In this document: in pieces, positions 33,212 to 44,170 of the stretch
Position numbering within the stretch: position 1 is the stretch's first letter
Layout of the letters: every line of letters begins with the position of its first letter
Made by a program: the position numbers and the translations under genes
Assembly (NCBI RefSeq): GCF_002127325.2
Contig: NC_035448.2
Span: 6,472,915 to 6,536,914, forward strand
Origin: Helianthus annuus
Lineage: Eukaryota; Streptophyta; Magnoliopsida; Asterales; Asteraceae
Reading direction: 5' to 3'
DNA: 64,000 nucleotides
The notes under the pieces: model-generated
Told to the model about the DNA's origin: nothing
Seen by the model: the letters and a program-made list of their open reading frames with translations, nothing else
Database searches by the model: none

Positions 33212-34604
33212 ATGGGTTCCTTAACACAGCCCAAACTTCCAGTTATTGATTTATCCTCAGAAAGTTTAAACTTGAATTCAAGTTCTTGGGTTACAAAGTG
33301 CGAAGAAGTTAGAAGCGCACTTGAAGAATACGGGTGTTTCATAGCTTTGTATGATGGGGTGTCTCGTGAACTTCGTGATGCAACTTTCCTTTTATCAAAA
33401 GAATTATTCAATCTTCCTACCGAAATTAAAGCTTTAAACATCACAGAAACACCATATCATGGCTATATTGGGCAAGAAGCCCTGGTTCCTCTTTATGAAA
33501 CATTAGGCATTGAAGATGTAACTACGACACAAGGAGCTGACAGTTTCACAAAACTCATGTGGCCATCAGGAAATCAAAGTTTCTCGTACGCTTTTTTTAG
33601 TTTTTTTAATCTTTTTACAGCTATTTTTAATGAAAGAACCACAACTCGTTGGACGAGGGGTCGTCGGATAGCTTATTTACTTACCGACTACAACTAGGGA
33701 GTTCAACTCGTAGTTTCTTATTGAAACCTCTAACTTGTATATTAAAAAAATATGCAACAAATTTATAATGACTGGGTTCAGTGGACCCCTTTGACCTCCT
33801 GCCTGTTTTATGATTGATAATCAACGTAAAATTAATTATGATTTGTTTGATTTTCATTTTTCAGCGAAAGTGTGGTGATGTACTCCAAGGCAGTAGCAGA
33901 ACTAGACCATCTAGTGCTGAAAATGGTAGCAGAAAGTTATGGAATAGAAGAACCATACGAATCGATGCGTGGGTCAACCGCTTATGTTCTTAAACCCACG
34001 AAATACCTACGCCCTCAAAGCAATGAGAAATTGTTGGGAGTTCTTCCACACACTGATAAAAGCTTCATGACTTATCTTCAACAAGATGAAGTAAACGGTC
34101 TCGAGATAAAGGCGAAAGATGGGGAGTGGATTGAAGTTGATTATCCACTATCATCTTTTGTAGTCATGGCAGGAGATGCTTTCATGGTAATTTATACTTT
34201 ATAGTAACTAATGTTGTTAAAACACGACTGCTCGGCTGGTCAAGCCGTGAACCGGGCCCCTCACTGATTCAGCCCACAAGGGTTGAAGTTGAACCACTAC
34301 TGCTTAGACCGGCCGGGGTTTTATGGACCAATGACCTATGGTGTTCTTATTTCCTTATTAGGCATGGACAAACGGAAGAATTGAAGCGCCAACTCACAGG
34401 GTGATGGTGACGGGGGACAAAGAGAGATATGTAATGGGGCTATTTACATCCATCAGGGATCACATCATACAGGTACCTCAACAACTCGTCGATGAAGAAC
34501 ACCCGCTGCAGTTTCGTGCATTTGATAATTACAAGTATATGCATTTCTATTACACTGAAGGGATTTACTCACAGTGTCCCATCAAAACCTACTGTGGAAT
34601 TTGA
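33212..34604 (+). CDS. AOP-like 2-oxoglutarate/Fe(II)-dependent dioxygenase, copy C
   Basis: Exons are 33212-33585, 33865-34186 and 34362-34604, giving about 312 residues. Iron ligands H187, D189 and H244 are intact (PHTDKS and PTHRV). The co-substrate position reads R254-Y-V256 instead of R-x-S, as in copy B. Exon and intron structure matches its neighbours, with introns of 279 and 175 bp. The frame is open throughout and the protein ends TYCGI. It lies head-to-tail with copies B and D. Its 3' flank holds the best-preserved antisense aminotransferase exon. Confidence 0.95.
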
Positions 34605-35042
34605 AGCACCAATTACTAAAAAATAGGAGTTCGTTTTGGAGTCGATAATATATTGAGAACTATAAAACCATATACACTACGTACAAGTGCATTATGTGGT
34701 TCTCGAGGTTCTCAACATATTATTGGTTCCGAAACGGGCTTGCCCCTGTGTATAGTGTATTGTTCAAATCCAAGGTGCCCCATCAAAACCTATTGTGGAT
34801 TTTGAAGCACCATCGTTTGGTCATATCTATGTATGCGTGTTGTTTCTTGTTTCCCTTTGTTGAAGTATTAATCACTGTACGAATGCATAAAATTTGTGTA
34901 GTTCAAAAGTTATATGTATTGTTAAAATTCAGCAGATAATATCTGAAAAAGCAAAACTAAAAAAATAAAGAGACCTTTAGTTTCAGCAGAAACTTATTTA
35001 TTGTAAAAATTCAAGTTTAAAATTCTTTGTATCTCCTAAATT

Positions 35043-35305
35043 TTAATATTGAACCACAACACTAGAGATCAAAGTTAAACTATTCCCATCTTTGGCCAAT
35101 TCCTCTGCAAGCCGGCAATCGTTGTCCACTAGACCACCAAACGAGATCCTAACTTGACCCGGGCACCTACACGGGCTGCCTGTGATCAGAACCACACCGT
35201 GCATGTTAGTGAGCCAACGGACCACCTCAAATTCGTCAATGAACTTCTCTGGTAACTTGACCCACAAGTAAATGGCACCTTCTCCACCTTTGACTGCACC
35301 CTTCC
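35043..35305 (-). pseudogene. ISS1/VAS1-like aminotransferase, last-exon fragment
   Basis: The minus strand reads from an acceptor (ATCAG at 35310-35306) into KGAVKGGEGAIYLWVKLPEK, then EFEVVRWL, HGVV and RISFGGLVDND, ending at TAA 35043. This pattern belongs to the C-terminal domain of aromatic aminotransferases of the ISS1/VAS1 type, which use PLP to move amino groups between aromatic amino acids and keto acids. No other exons were found in the 1.5 kb upstream on the minus strand, so it is a fragment carried along by the cluster duplication. The family name is from memory of conserved blocks. Confidence 0.6.
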
Positions 35306-36364
35306 CTGATTATGATAATTAAGCAAGAAGTTGGCGGTTGTTGACCTGATCCGTGACCCATTGTGATCCCGCTTCATTGAGTAAAGGGCTAGTCTTTGTG
35401 AAATTACTGAAGCACAGATGGGTATGTTGTCTTGGAAATGATAACGGAGATTACACATAAAAAACCAATGGAAAGTTTGACCCAATACACAACTTTGGCT
35501 CAATTTGGTCTATGTTTTATCTCTACAAGGAGTATTGAAATAGAGAAATTGTCTAAAACACCTACACTTGATTTTCCAATGATTAAATCCCTTAACTTTT
35601 AGACTTTATGATAATGTCCATGCATTATAGCACTAACATATCCTTCATCTGCACCATAACTACTAACTGAAGGTTCACACAAGTTCTTGCACCTCCTCTA
35701 AGGCAGGTTTAGTGGAATAAATTTTAATTTATACTCATAAATTCAACTGTGGACACAAAAATCCCAGCAACATAGAGTTCTAATTTGAAGAAAATCAGCT
35801 TCAATTATGATCCAAGACACTAATTTCTTGAAAGTTGCCAATAGACAACACCTTGTATTTTCAAGAAGACTGATTGCAAAATAATCAAATATACTATTTT
35901 TATTTATTAGAACTTCAGCAGTGAAAATAAAAGGTCCTGGCGCCTAAGTTCTAGTTCGTCTCTACGTCATTGTGTTTAGGATTCGCTCAACTTTCCTGCA
36001 GACTCTTCAATGGTCTCAGTTTCCTTCATATGAAGAACTTCCAATTCACCTCGTAATGTTTGCAAACGTGCCTTCTGAACCCGATTGCAAACATCTATCC
36101 CTCATGCTCCACAACCTTGTGATCATTACGCTCGAGCGAAATATTTGACTCATCATCATACTCAGTAAATCCCACCAATAGCAAAGCTAAGGTAGGGTCT
36201 GAGGGGGGGTAAGATGTAGACAGTCTTGCCTCTACCCTATTGGAATAGAGAGGCGGCTTCCAGTGAGACCCCCGGCTTGATGGTAGTTTTGCATCAAGCC
36301 TTGGACAAAAGGCACATAACACTTAGCAATCGGGAAAAAGATCGATTGGTGCATGTACCCCGAG
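35306..36364. other. Non-coding spacer between cluster units
   Basis: AT-rich. The segment 36095-36140 ('gctccacaaccttgtgatcattacgctc') resembles 32655-32695, marking the upstream edge of the duplicated unit. No gene was seen. Confidence 0.45.
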
Positions 36365-36895
36365 CGAAATATTTGACTGATTACATAAACATAACGGATT
36401 ACCAAGTGTAGACAACCATGTAGATTACGTAGGTTTAGTGGGATAACGAGCAAGCATCAATTAAACAAGAAGCATCCAAACATATTGATTTGTGTAACAT
36501 ATAGTTAATACTATCATGATAAGACGATAAGTATTTACTAAAAGTGAGACCAAATATGTATGGACAACTCTATGCTTATTCACTAAACTAAAGAATAGGA
36601 TCATTCAACGTTTGGGCCGGCATTTGAACATAAGATTCGATCATTTGGCTGTTTTATATGCACTTTTATAGCCAAACACATCATAAGATTTCATTGTTTA
36701 AATTAACAACACTATCGTCCAACATTTCAAGCCATATAAAAATATGAATGATAAGAACTATGTGACAAGGTCCTGCATAAGATTTTAGTATTTAATTATT
36801 GTCTTAACATTTTCTGTTTGTAGTTATACACTATGAGGTGTGTGTGCATATATACACTCCAGTAATCCTCCTAAAGAGAGAGAGCTAGTGAAACA
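36365..36895 (+). promoter_or_regulatory. Duplicated 5' flank and promoter of dioxygenase D
   Basis: Conserved with the flanks of copies B and C. TATA-like CATATATACAC near 36847-36857, then ACTCCAGTAATCCTCCTA and the start codon. Confidence 0.7.
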
Positions 36896-38146
36896 ATGGG
36901 TTCCTCAACACAGGTCAAGCTTCCGGTTATTGATTTATCTTTAAAAAGTTTAAACTTAAAATCAAGTGCTTGGGTTACAAAGTGCGACGAAGTTAGATGT
37001 GCACTTGAAGAATACGGGTGCTTCATAGCCGTGTATGATGGAGTGTCTGGTGAACTTCGTGATGCAACTTTCCGTGCATCACAAGAATTGTTTAAACTTC
37101 CTACCGAGGTGAAAGCCTTAAACATTCTAGATACGCCATATGGTGGTTATACTCAACCACCCATGCTTCCTCTTTATGAAAGCTTAGGCATTGAACATGT
37201 AACCACTAAAGAAGGAATTGAAAGTTTCACAAAACTCATGTGGCCATCCGGAAATCAAAGTTTCTCGTAGGTTTTTTCTATATATTTTATCTTGTTTTCA
37301 GTTGTTTTCAGTGGCGCAATAGTTCTTTTCCTTAACGAATTCAACTAAGGGGTCCAGCTCATAATTTTCTTAACGAAAACTTGACTTTACAAAAATAAAA
37401 ATCCGACAAATTATGGTGATCGGGGTCAGTGGACCCTCTTGACCTCCTGCCCATTTTATGATTGATGAACAACATAAAATTACGATTTGTTTGATTTTGA
37501 TGTTTTAGTGAAAGTATGCTGATGTACTCAAAGGCTGTAGCAGAACTAGACCAGACAGTGATGAAAATGGTAGCAGCTAGTTATGGAATAGAAGAACCCT
37601 ATGAATCGATCCGTGGGTCGACAACTTATCTTCTTAAACCCACGAAATACCTAAGCACTCAAGGGAACGAGAAGATAGCGGGAATTCATCCACACACTGA
37701 TAGATGCTTCATGACTTATCTTCATCAGAATGAAGTAAATGGTCTGCAGATAAAAGCCAAAGATGGAGAATGGATTGATGTTGATTATCCACCATCATCT
37801 TTTGTAGTCATGGCAGGAGATGCTTTCATGGTAATTTATACTTTATAGTTATTAGTGTTGTTAAAACCGGCGAGTTATGGTGTTTTTATTTTCTTATTAG
37901 GTATGGACAAATGGAAGAATCGAAGCGCCAACTCACAGGGTGATGCTGACTACTGGGAACAAAGACAGGTTTGTACTGGGGATATTTGCAACTATCCGGG
38001 ATCAAATCACGGTACCTCAACAACTTGTTGACGAAGACCATCCGCTGCAGTTTCATGCATTTGATAATTCCAAGTATACACATTTCTGCTACACTGAGGA
38101 AGGGCTAAAGTCAGAATGCCCCATCAAAACCTACTGTGGAGTTTAA
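36896..38146 (+). CDS. AOP-like 2-oxoglutarate/Fe(II)-dependent dioxygenase, copy D
   Basis: Exons are 36896-37266, 37509-37830 and 37901-38146, giving about 312 residues. It has one residue fewer in exon 1 and one extra in exon 3 (TTG instead of TG before the co-substrate motif). Iron ligands H186, D188 and H243 are present, but the usual HTDKS context reads HTDRC. The co-substrate motif is R254-F-V256 rather than R-x-S. Introns are 242 and 70 bp. The open frame is intact. It is the most diverged active-site version of the four. Confidence 0.95.
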
Positions 38147-38640
38147 AGAGCCATTCACTAAGATATGAGTATTCGTTTCAGAGCCAGTAATATATTAAGA
38201 AGCGTATAATACAATACGTTTGTACCTATTACTTTGAACCGCATAATACGTTTCTCCCTCCCAGAGTACAAGCGCAATATGCGGGTCTCGTGGTTCTCAA
38301 CATATTATTAGTTCTGAAACAAGCTTGCCCCTAAGTATATTAATCAACTGTGTATTGTTTGAATCTATCCCACCATTGTTTGATCATATCTATGTATGCT
38401 TGTTGTTTCTTGTTTCCCTTTGTTCAAGTAATAATCAGTGTATGAATGCATAAAATTATTAGTGATTCAAAAGTTCAATGTATATTGAAAAAATTCAACA
38501 AATACATAAGATCCAAAAAAAATGAACTAAAGAGACCTTCAGTTTCAGCAAAAACCTTTCCATTCATTCATATATGATAAAAGGAAAACACAACGAACAG
38601 TAAATTCATATATGATAAAAAAATAAACCCAATGAACATT
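38147..38640. other. 3' flank of dioxygenase D
   Basis: It shares short phrases with the 3' flanks of B and C (e.g. 'tgaatgcataaaat', 'agagaccttcagtttcagca'). No gene was seen. Confidence 0.5.
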
Positions 38641-38674
38641 AAAACATTAAATTTGGGGTATACTAAAATATGGG

Positions 38675-38985
38675 GCATGGGGTGGGGTTGTGGCATGGTT
38701 GGGTACAAACTTCCAAGTCACCACCGGGTGGGCTTGGGTTTCGGCGTGGCCTCTTGGGCGGGGGTTTCAACTCGGGGGCGGGGGTTGTGGCGTGGGTTGG
38801 GTACAAACGCTTAAGTCACCACCCCGGGTGGGCTTGGGTTTCGGCGTGGCCCCTTGGGCGGGGGTTTCAGCCCGGGGGCGGGGGTTGTGGCGTGGGTTGG
38901 GTACAAACGCCCAAGTCACCACCCGGGTGGGCTTGGGTTTCGGCGTTGCCCCTTGGGCGGGGGTTTCAGCCCGGGCGTTGGACGG
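38675..38985. repeat. GC-rich minisatellite, about 98-100 bp period, three copies
   Basis: GTACAAAC recurs at 38703, 38801 and 38901 within near-identical units rich in 'gggcgggggtttcagc' and 'gtcaccaccc'. The open frames across it are by-products of the high GC content. Adjacent text to about 39330 may belong to a Harbinger-like element. Confidence 0.85.
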
Positions 38986-39456
38986 GGCTATCAAGATGAC
39001 ATGGCGGGATCTCATTGGCCAAGACAAGTAGTCGTTTGGCCTTACCGTTGGCCAACGGCTATGTGTTTAAAAAAAATTATTCACTATAAATACTCACACT
39101 TCTATTCATTTTTTTACCACAACTACTCCACCTCTTCTATAATCATCTCTATCTTATTTTAAAAAAAAAAAAATCTCATCCAACCAAAATACGAAAAACG
39201 AATCCTCATAATTGTGGTTTTGACACGAACAATCCGTGGGCATTATAAGAAACACCTAGGCAGCATCCAATCGTCCAATTGCTCCCTTTTTAATACACTC
39301 CACGATGCCGGATATGGCTGGTTACGCATCATTTATCTCGAGTCGTTTGAAGAATGATGTCGGTCGAAAACACCAATCCCTTTCGCGCAACGTGCGTTAT
39401 TGAAAAACACTAGTTTATTGTAAATATTCAAATTTTTAAATTTCTTTTCATCTTTT

Positions 39457-39570
39457 AAATTTTAATATTGAACTATACTAGAGATCAAAGTCAAATAATT
39501 CCATCTTTAACCATTTCTTCCAACCCTCTTTGCAAGACGGTTTTCCACCAGACCACTTGATTTTTCAGTG
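39457..39570 (-). pseudogene. Third remnant of the antisense aminotransferase exon
   Basis: It shares 'actagagatcaaagt', 'ttccatcttt' and 'ccaccagaccac' with 29364-29453, 31592-31612 and 35058-35150, but is reduced to about 110 bp. Confidence 0.45.
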
Positions 39571-42228
39571 ATTAAATTCCTTAACTTTTAAGCTTAATGC
39601 TAAAGTCCCTACGCTATTGATGACATGTCTTTAAAGTAATAACCTAGGTAACCATCGTAAGTTAGGTATCGGATTCACGAGGATCATATGGTTAGTATTA
39701 CACGTTTCGTTTATTCTAAACTTAATATAAAACTGAATTTTTGTTTTGATTGATTAATTAAAACTAATTACTACCGAAATTGCCTTGAAAACAATAAGCA
39801 AAAGTATGATCACAGCCGGGTTTCAGGTATGTGAAACAGATCGTGTAACCTAGTATTATATTATTAGGGATAGGGGCGCCCATCACTCACCACTCACTCA
39901 TCACTGACAACATCTAATTAATTTCCGCCATGTCACCGAGCATTATTTCATCACTAGTGATGGTTTTTTAATGGAAATGCTCATCACTCACCCACACTAT
40001 CAAAAATCATTCAAAAAAAAAAAAAAAAAAAACTAAATTGCATCATCAACTTCTTCACGCGTGAAAATCTCAACGCGTTATATTTTCCACGCGTTGTGGA
40101 GATGACCGGCGGCGGTGTGCGTGATGGTTCCACGCGTGGACTTTGAAGCACACTTTAATTTCCAGTACACCATTTTCTCCATTTCTATTATTATAACTAG
40201 TGGGATTCCCTAAGCATTACAACGGGAATGTGGTTGATATCGGTTTGATTCGTTATGCAAAGAAATTTAAGGATATGATACAAGTACTTGGTATAGCAAT
40301 AGAAAATAAAGTCATAATTGGTGTTGTACATCAATTGAAAAACATAAAAACAAATATATTCTTACCGGGTCTGATAATACCGGTATCGATGTGGGTATCA
40401 CTTCGATTCGTCACAACTATGGCTTGCTATAGCTTAGATGCCAAAAAAAATCTCCAACTTTGAATAAAACCGTGGTTTCAACAAAATGTGTTCTGCAATG
40501 TCAAGAGAAAAAAAATAATCACAACACCGAATTTAATTTTTTTAAAGGTAAATTAACGCAAGTTATTAGAGTCAAATCAAATTACTAAAAAATTAAATGG
40601 GTGATAGGGGAAATTATTTATATTAGAAAGGGTGAAAATGAAACTAAAAAAAAGTAGTGTAAACCCATGAATAACAATTTGGTTGGTAGTAGTTCGCTTC
40701 ATTACAGTATTAATATGGTATCGGCACTCGGTATAAAAACACAGAAAGAGACAGTGTAAAACCATAAAAAAGAACGTTAAAATGTCAACACAAGTAACTT
40801 TATAAAATAAAAATGAAACCAGGACGTCATTGATAATCTTCTTAACTTTAGACGTGATGGGTGCGAAAATAATAATGTTATTGGGAAATGTCAACATACG
40901 TACTTTTATATTAGAAAAACGAAACTTGGACGTCGTTGATTACATTCGTAATTTTGGATAAAGAAAAAACAAAACCAAAACTTTCGTACTTGCGAAAAAA
41001 ATTAACGCGTTCAGATAAAAAAAAAGCAAAAAACAATAATAATATTGTTTGGAAATTAAAAGAAAAGAAGTATATAGAAAAGCATAAATAGTTTTGACAA
41101 AAGCATGAAGGGCCTCTTTGTAAATTAACAAACATTAGTGGACAAAATGTTGTGACAAAAACATAAAACTAAAGTAGTACAGATAAAGTTGATTTTTAAC
41201 TTTGGTGGTTAGAAAATTCTGACGATAACATAAAACTAAAAAAATTACTAGCTAAAGTTAATCTTGAATACATAAAATATTATTAGAAGGAATAAAAAAG
41301 ATTCATAAAAAATAATTACTATTCATTATAGTTGTAATGTAATGTAATTTGATTTGACTAGTAGGTGAAATGTACGTGATGCGGCGGGACGTTAAAATTT
41401 GTAAGATTTGATTTTGACGACTACAAAAAAGAATATCTACATTGGTTTTATTACACAAAAGTTCCATGACGTAACTCAAAAAACAAAGTAGTATTTTATT
41501 TCGATCGAAAACCATAAATAAAAAAATTCAGATCCGGTTCTGATGTTGTTCGTCAATACCGACTCAGTCCGTCACTGTACCGCTATTTCAAATACAACTT
41601 CATTTTCAATAAAACCTATATCAAAATATCGAGAGAGAAAAATAAGTGCAGCCGTACATATATAGTTTTTTGTAAGGAAAGGCTAACGAACGAAAATTAT
41701 AATAGAAAAAAAATTATTCAGTTAAAGATTTACATAATTTATAGCATAGGTGTGAAACTGAAACTTAAAAAAAAGGGTAAGTCACTTTTCACCCAACGAA
41801 CAACTGTATGTTTTTATTAACATACATAATAATAATAACTAGTAAAAGTCTTTCACACATTGGGGTAGGTATTTGATCGGTATCTGTTCGAGTCATTACG
41901 TTATTGATATGGTATCAGCACTTTGAATATCAAACGAAAGATAAAACCCAAAAAATAAAGTCATGATCAAAATTATATCAACATGTTTTTTACATCGGTT
42001 GAAAACCATAAAATTGAATAGCAGTTACGGTTTCAATGGTAGCAATGTCGGTGACGATATTATTCCGTTGAAATCGACAAGGCATCAATGTTGCTAGTCG
42101 GTATTAGTTTGGTTCGTCACGGTAGTAGTACGGTACGGTACCAACACTGTCTATAGCTTTCGATATGTAAAATATGACCTACACTGCTACCGAAGTTGTT
42201 CGGATGGTATTGAGTTGATTCGTCACAG
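39571..42228. other. Non-coding AT-rich desert, degenerate Helitron-like repeats
   Basis: No gene was recognised. A phrase like 'gatatggtatcggcactcgg' and 'ggtttgattcgtcac' recurs at about 40236, 40380, 40700, 41880, 42090 and 42210. Part (41640-41830) resembles 7770-7930. Confidence 0.4.
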
Positions 42229-42232
42229 TAAA

Positions 42233-43615
42233 TGTAACACCCCACTTGTGACCTAGGTGATTATGTACAACTGATACACTTACAGCGAAAGCAAATTGAA
42301 ATTTCATTAAAACTTGTAATTGTTTGAGTACAAAACATTATTTATTTACAAACTCTTAACAACTAAGAACTCCTTAATCTTCTAAGCTCCACAACCATCA
42401 AGTAGTTCCTATAGCTTTCCTTACGGCTCACCTGAGATACGTATACTCAAAATGACGTCAGCTATATACTTGTGGGCTCATACTATACAATTTTATAAAG
42501 ACATGCCTCAGTTTACATTATATGCATACACAATATGGGTCTGTGACCCCTTTATAGTCAGGTTGGGCCTCATTGAACTTTATAGGCCACATTTGACTTG
42601 TCACAAACCACCGTACAAGGGACATACAGGTCCTCCAGTTATGCACCCTTACGGCTGTCATATAGGTATGAACATGTTCGCTTGACCTTATAATTAAGCA
42701 CGAAGTGCCTGTGGGTACAACACATTATTACCCTTCCCAGAGTGGCACACCCCCATTAAGCATAATAGGATCCCATATACCCCTTCTAACACATGCATAT
42801 TGAAGCATTCTCATTATTACCAATTTGGACGAGTATACTATCACGGTACAAAAGATGAGTATGATAATTCATCTGTTTAACAATTGCTAAACAGCTGCTA
42901 GTACGACCGGGTATTATCTCGGAGTCCTGACACAACTACATAATCCTAGGTTAGGTAATGGTACACCTAACTAGTCATTGTCGTGGTTAGTTTTTGGTTA
43001 ACACTATCTTATTTAAGCATGATTGATCAGTCCATACCTAACTAACGCCAGGCTACTCAATACCCGCCCCCTAACCAGGGGAGGAGCTTAGAGGAGGCCG
43101 GACCGGGCCTCGGCCCGTGCGGTTTTTTCGCCCAGTAGTGTTAAATTTCAGGTTTTCGAGAATTTTTTTAAGTGTGTATTGGTTCGGCCCAGGCTGATTT
43201 TATCTCCAAAAAACATCGGCCCATGCTGAGTTTTAGGTCAAGATCCGCCACTGCCCCTAACAATACCCTAATACCTAAAAATAATAATAATAATAATAAT
43301 AATAACAATAATAATAATAATAATAAACTTAAACAAGAACATACCTTAAAACTATCTACTTTAAGTTGACGTAAAGTCTCCCTACTCGAACTCCAAAAAT
43401 AAATACTAGCAACACCCAAAAAGAATATCGTATACTTGGGATTCTCTATAGTAGAGCGTTCCCGTAAAAATTAATAATCCAAAAGTAACTATAATGGTTG
43501 TATTTATAGAATAAAGCAAGAAAATCAATTTTCTGAAAGTTTCGATGTGGGAAGAGTGTCCGTTGCTAGCTTAGTTTACGTAGTAACTCAAGGAGCAGGA
43601 TCAAATACAAGCCAC
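42233..43615 (-). repeat. Probable LTR fragment, minus strand
   Basis: The minus-strand end GGGGTGTTACA matches the ends of the two 3-kb LTRs. A TATA-like TATAAATACAACC lies near 43500 on the minus strand. The outer edge and target duplication were not found. It contains the hAT MITE at 43076 and an AAT microsatellite at 43278-43325. Confidence 0.4.
43076..43253. mobile_element. hAT-type MITE (178 bp)
   Basis: The ends CAGGGGAGGAGC and GATCCGCCACTG are inverted. There is a perfect 8-bp duplication CCCCTAAC (43068-43075 and 43254-43261). It is related to 2006-2169 ('cagtagtgtta' core). Confidence 0.88.
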
Positions 43616-43618
43616 ATT

Positions 43619-43955
43619 TCGCATACAAACTGTAAGAACCATTTAAAAAGTGTCACGTGGCATCCAACCAATTATAGAGAAATGATAAAATAATATCCTA
43701 AATAATATCAATTATATTGAATTCCCTATAAATATGCTAACAAGCAATTAATTCTTTATTTGGATTTTCTTTTTGTTTTCAATGTGCTGATTAAGAAAAG
43801 TGCTGATATCATTCAAATATGTGCTAAAATCAACTATCGTGATTAATTTTCATGTGCTAATATAATTCAAAAGTGCTACTTTTATGTATGTATTGTTTGG
43901 TATGTGCTAATTTAACTTTATTAAGTGCTATGATCTGTTCTTACGGTTTGTAGGA
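43619..43955. mobile_element. MITE with ACAAAC-GTAAGAAC inverted ends
   Basis: CATACAAACTGTAAGAACC at the left and GTTCTTACGGTTTGTAGG at the right are inverted repeats. The interior has six 'gtgcta' or 'gtgctgat' words at irregular spacing. Confidence 0.6.
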
Positions 43956-44170
43956 TAAATATGATTTGTACCGGAACCAACCCCAGTAACTCAAATGTAT
44001 ATATGTTATAATTTATATTATTATATTATTGTAATTAATTCAACTGTTTCACTCGTTTTTCTTTTATAACATTTTACAAAATTATAAATACGCTATTAGG
44101 ACGAGCTTATTTTTCTCTGTGTTTTGACTTAAGTTTCATTATAAATGGAGTAGGGTCGAAATATAGTATA

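Noticed and set aside
38632..39031. Several overlapping long open frames on both strands
   Set aside because: They are by-products of the GC-rich 98-100-bp tandem repeat and show no domain, start context or splice structure.
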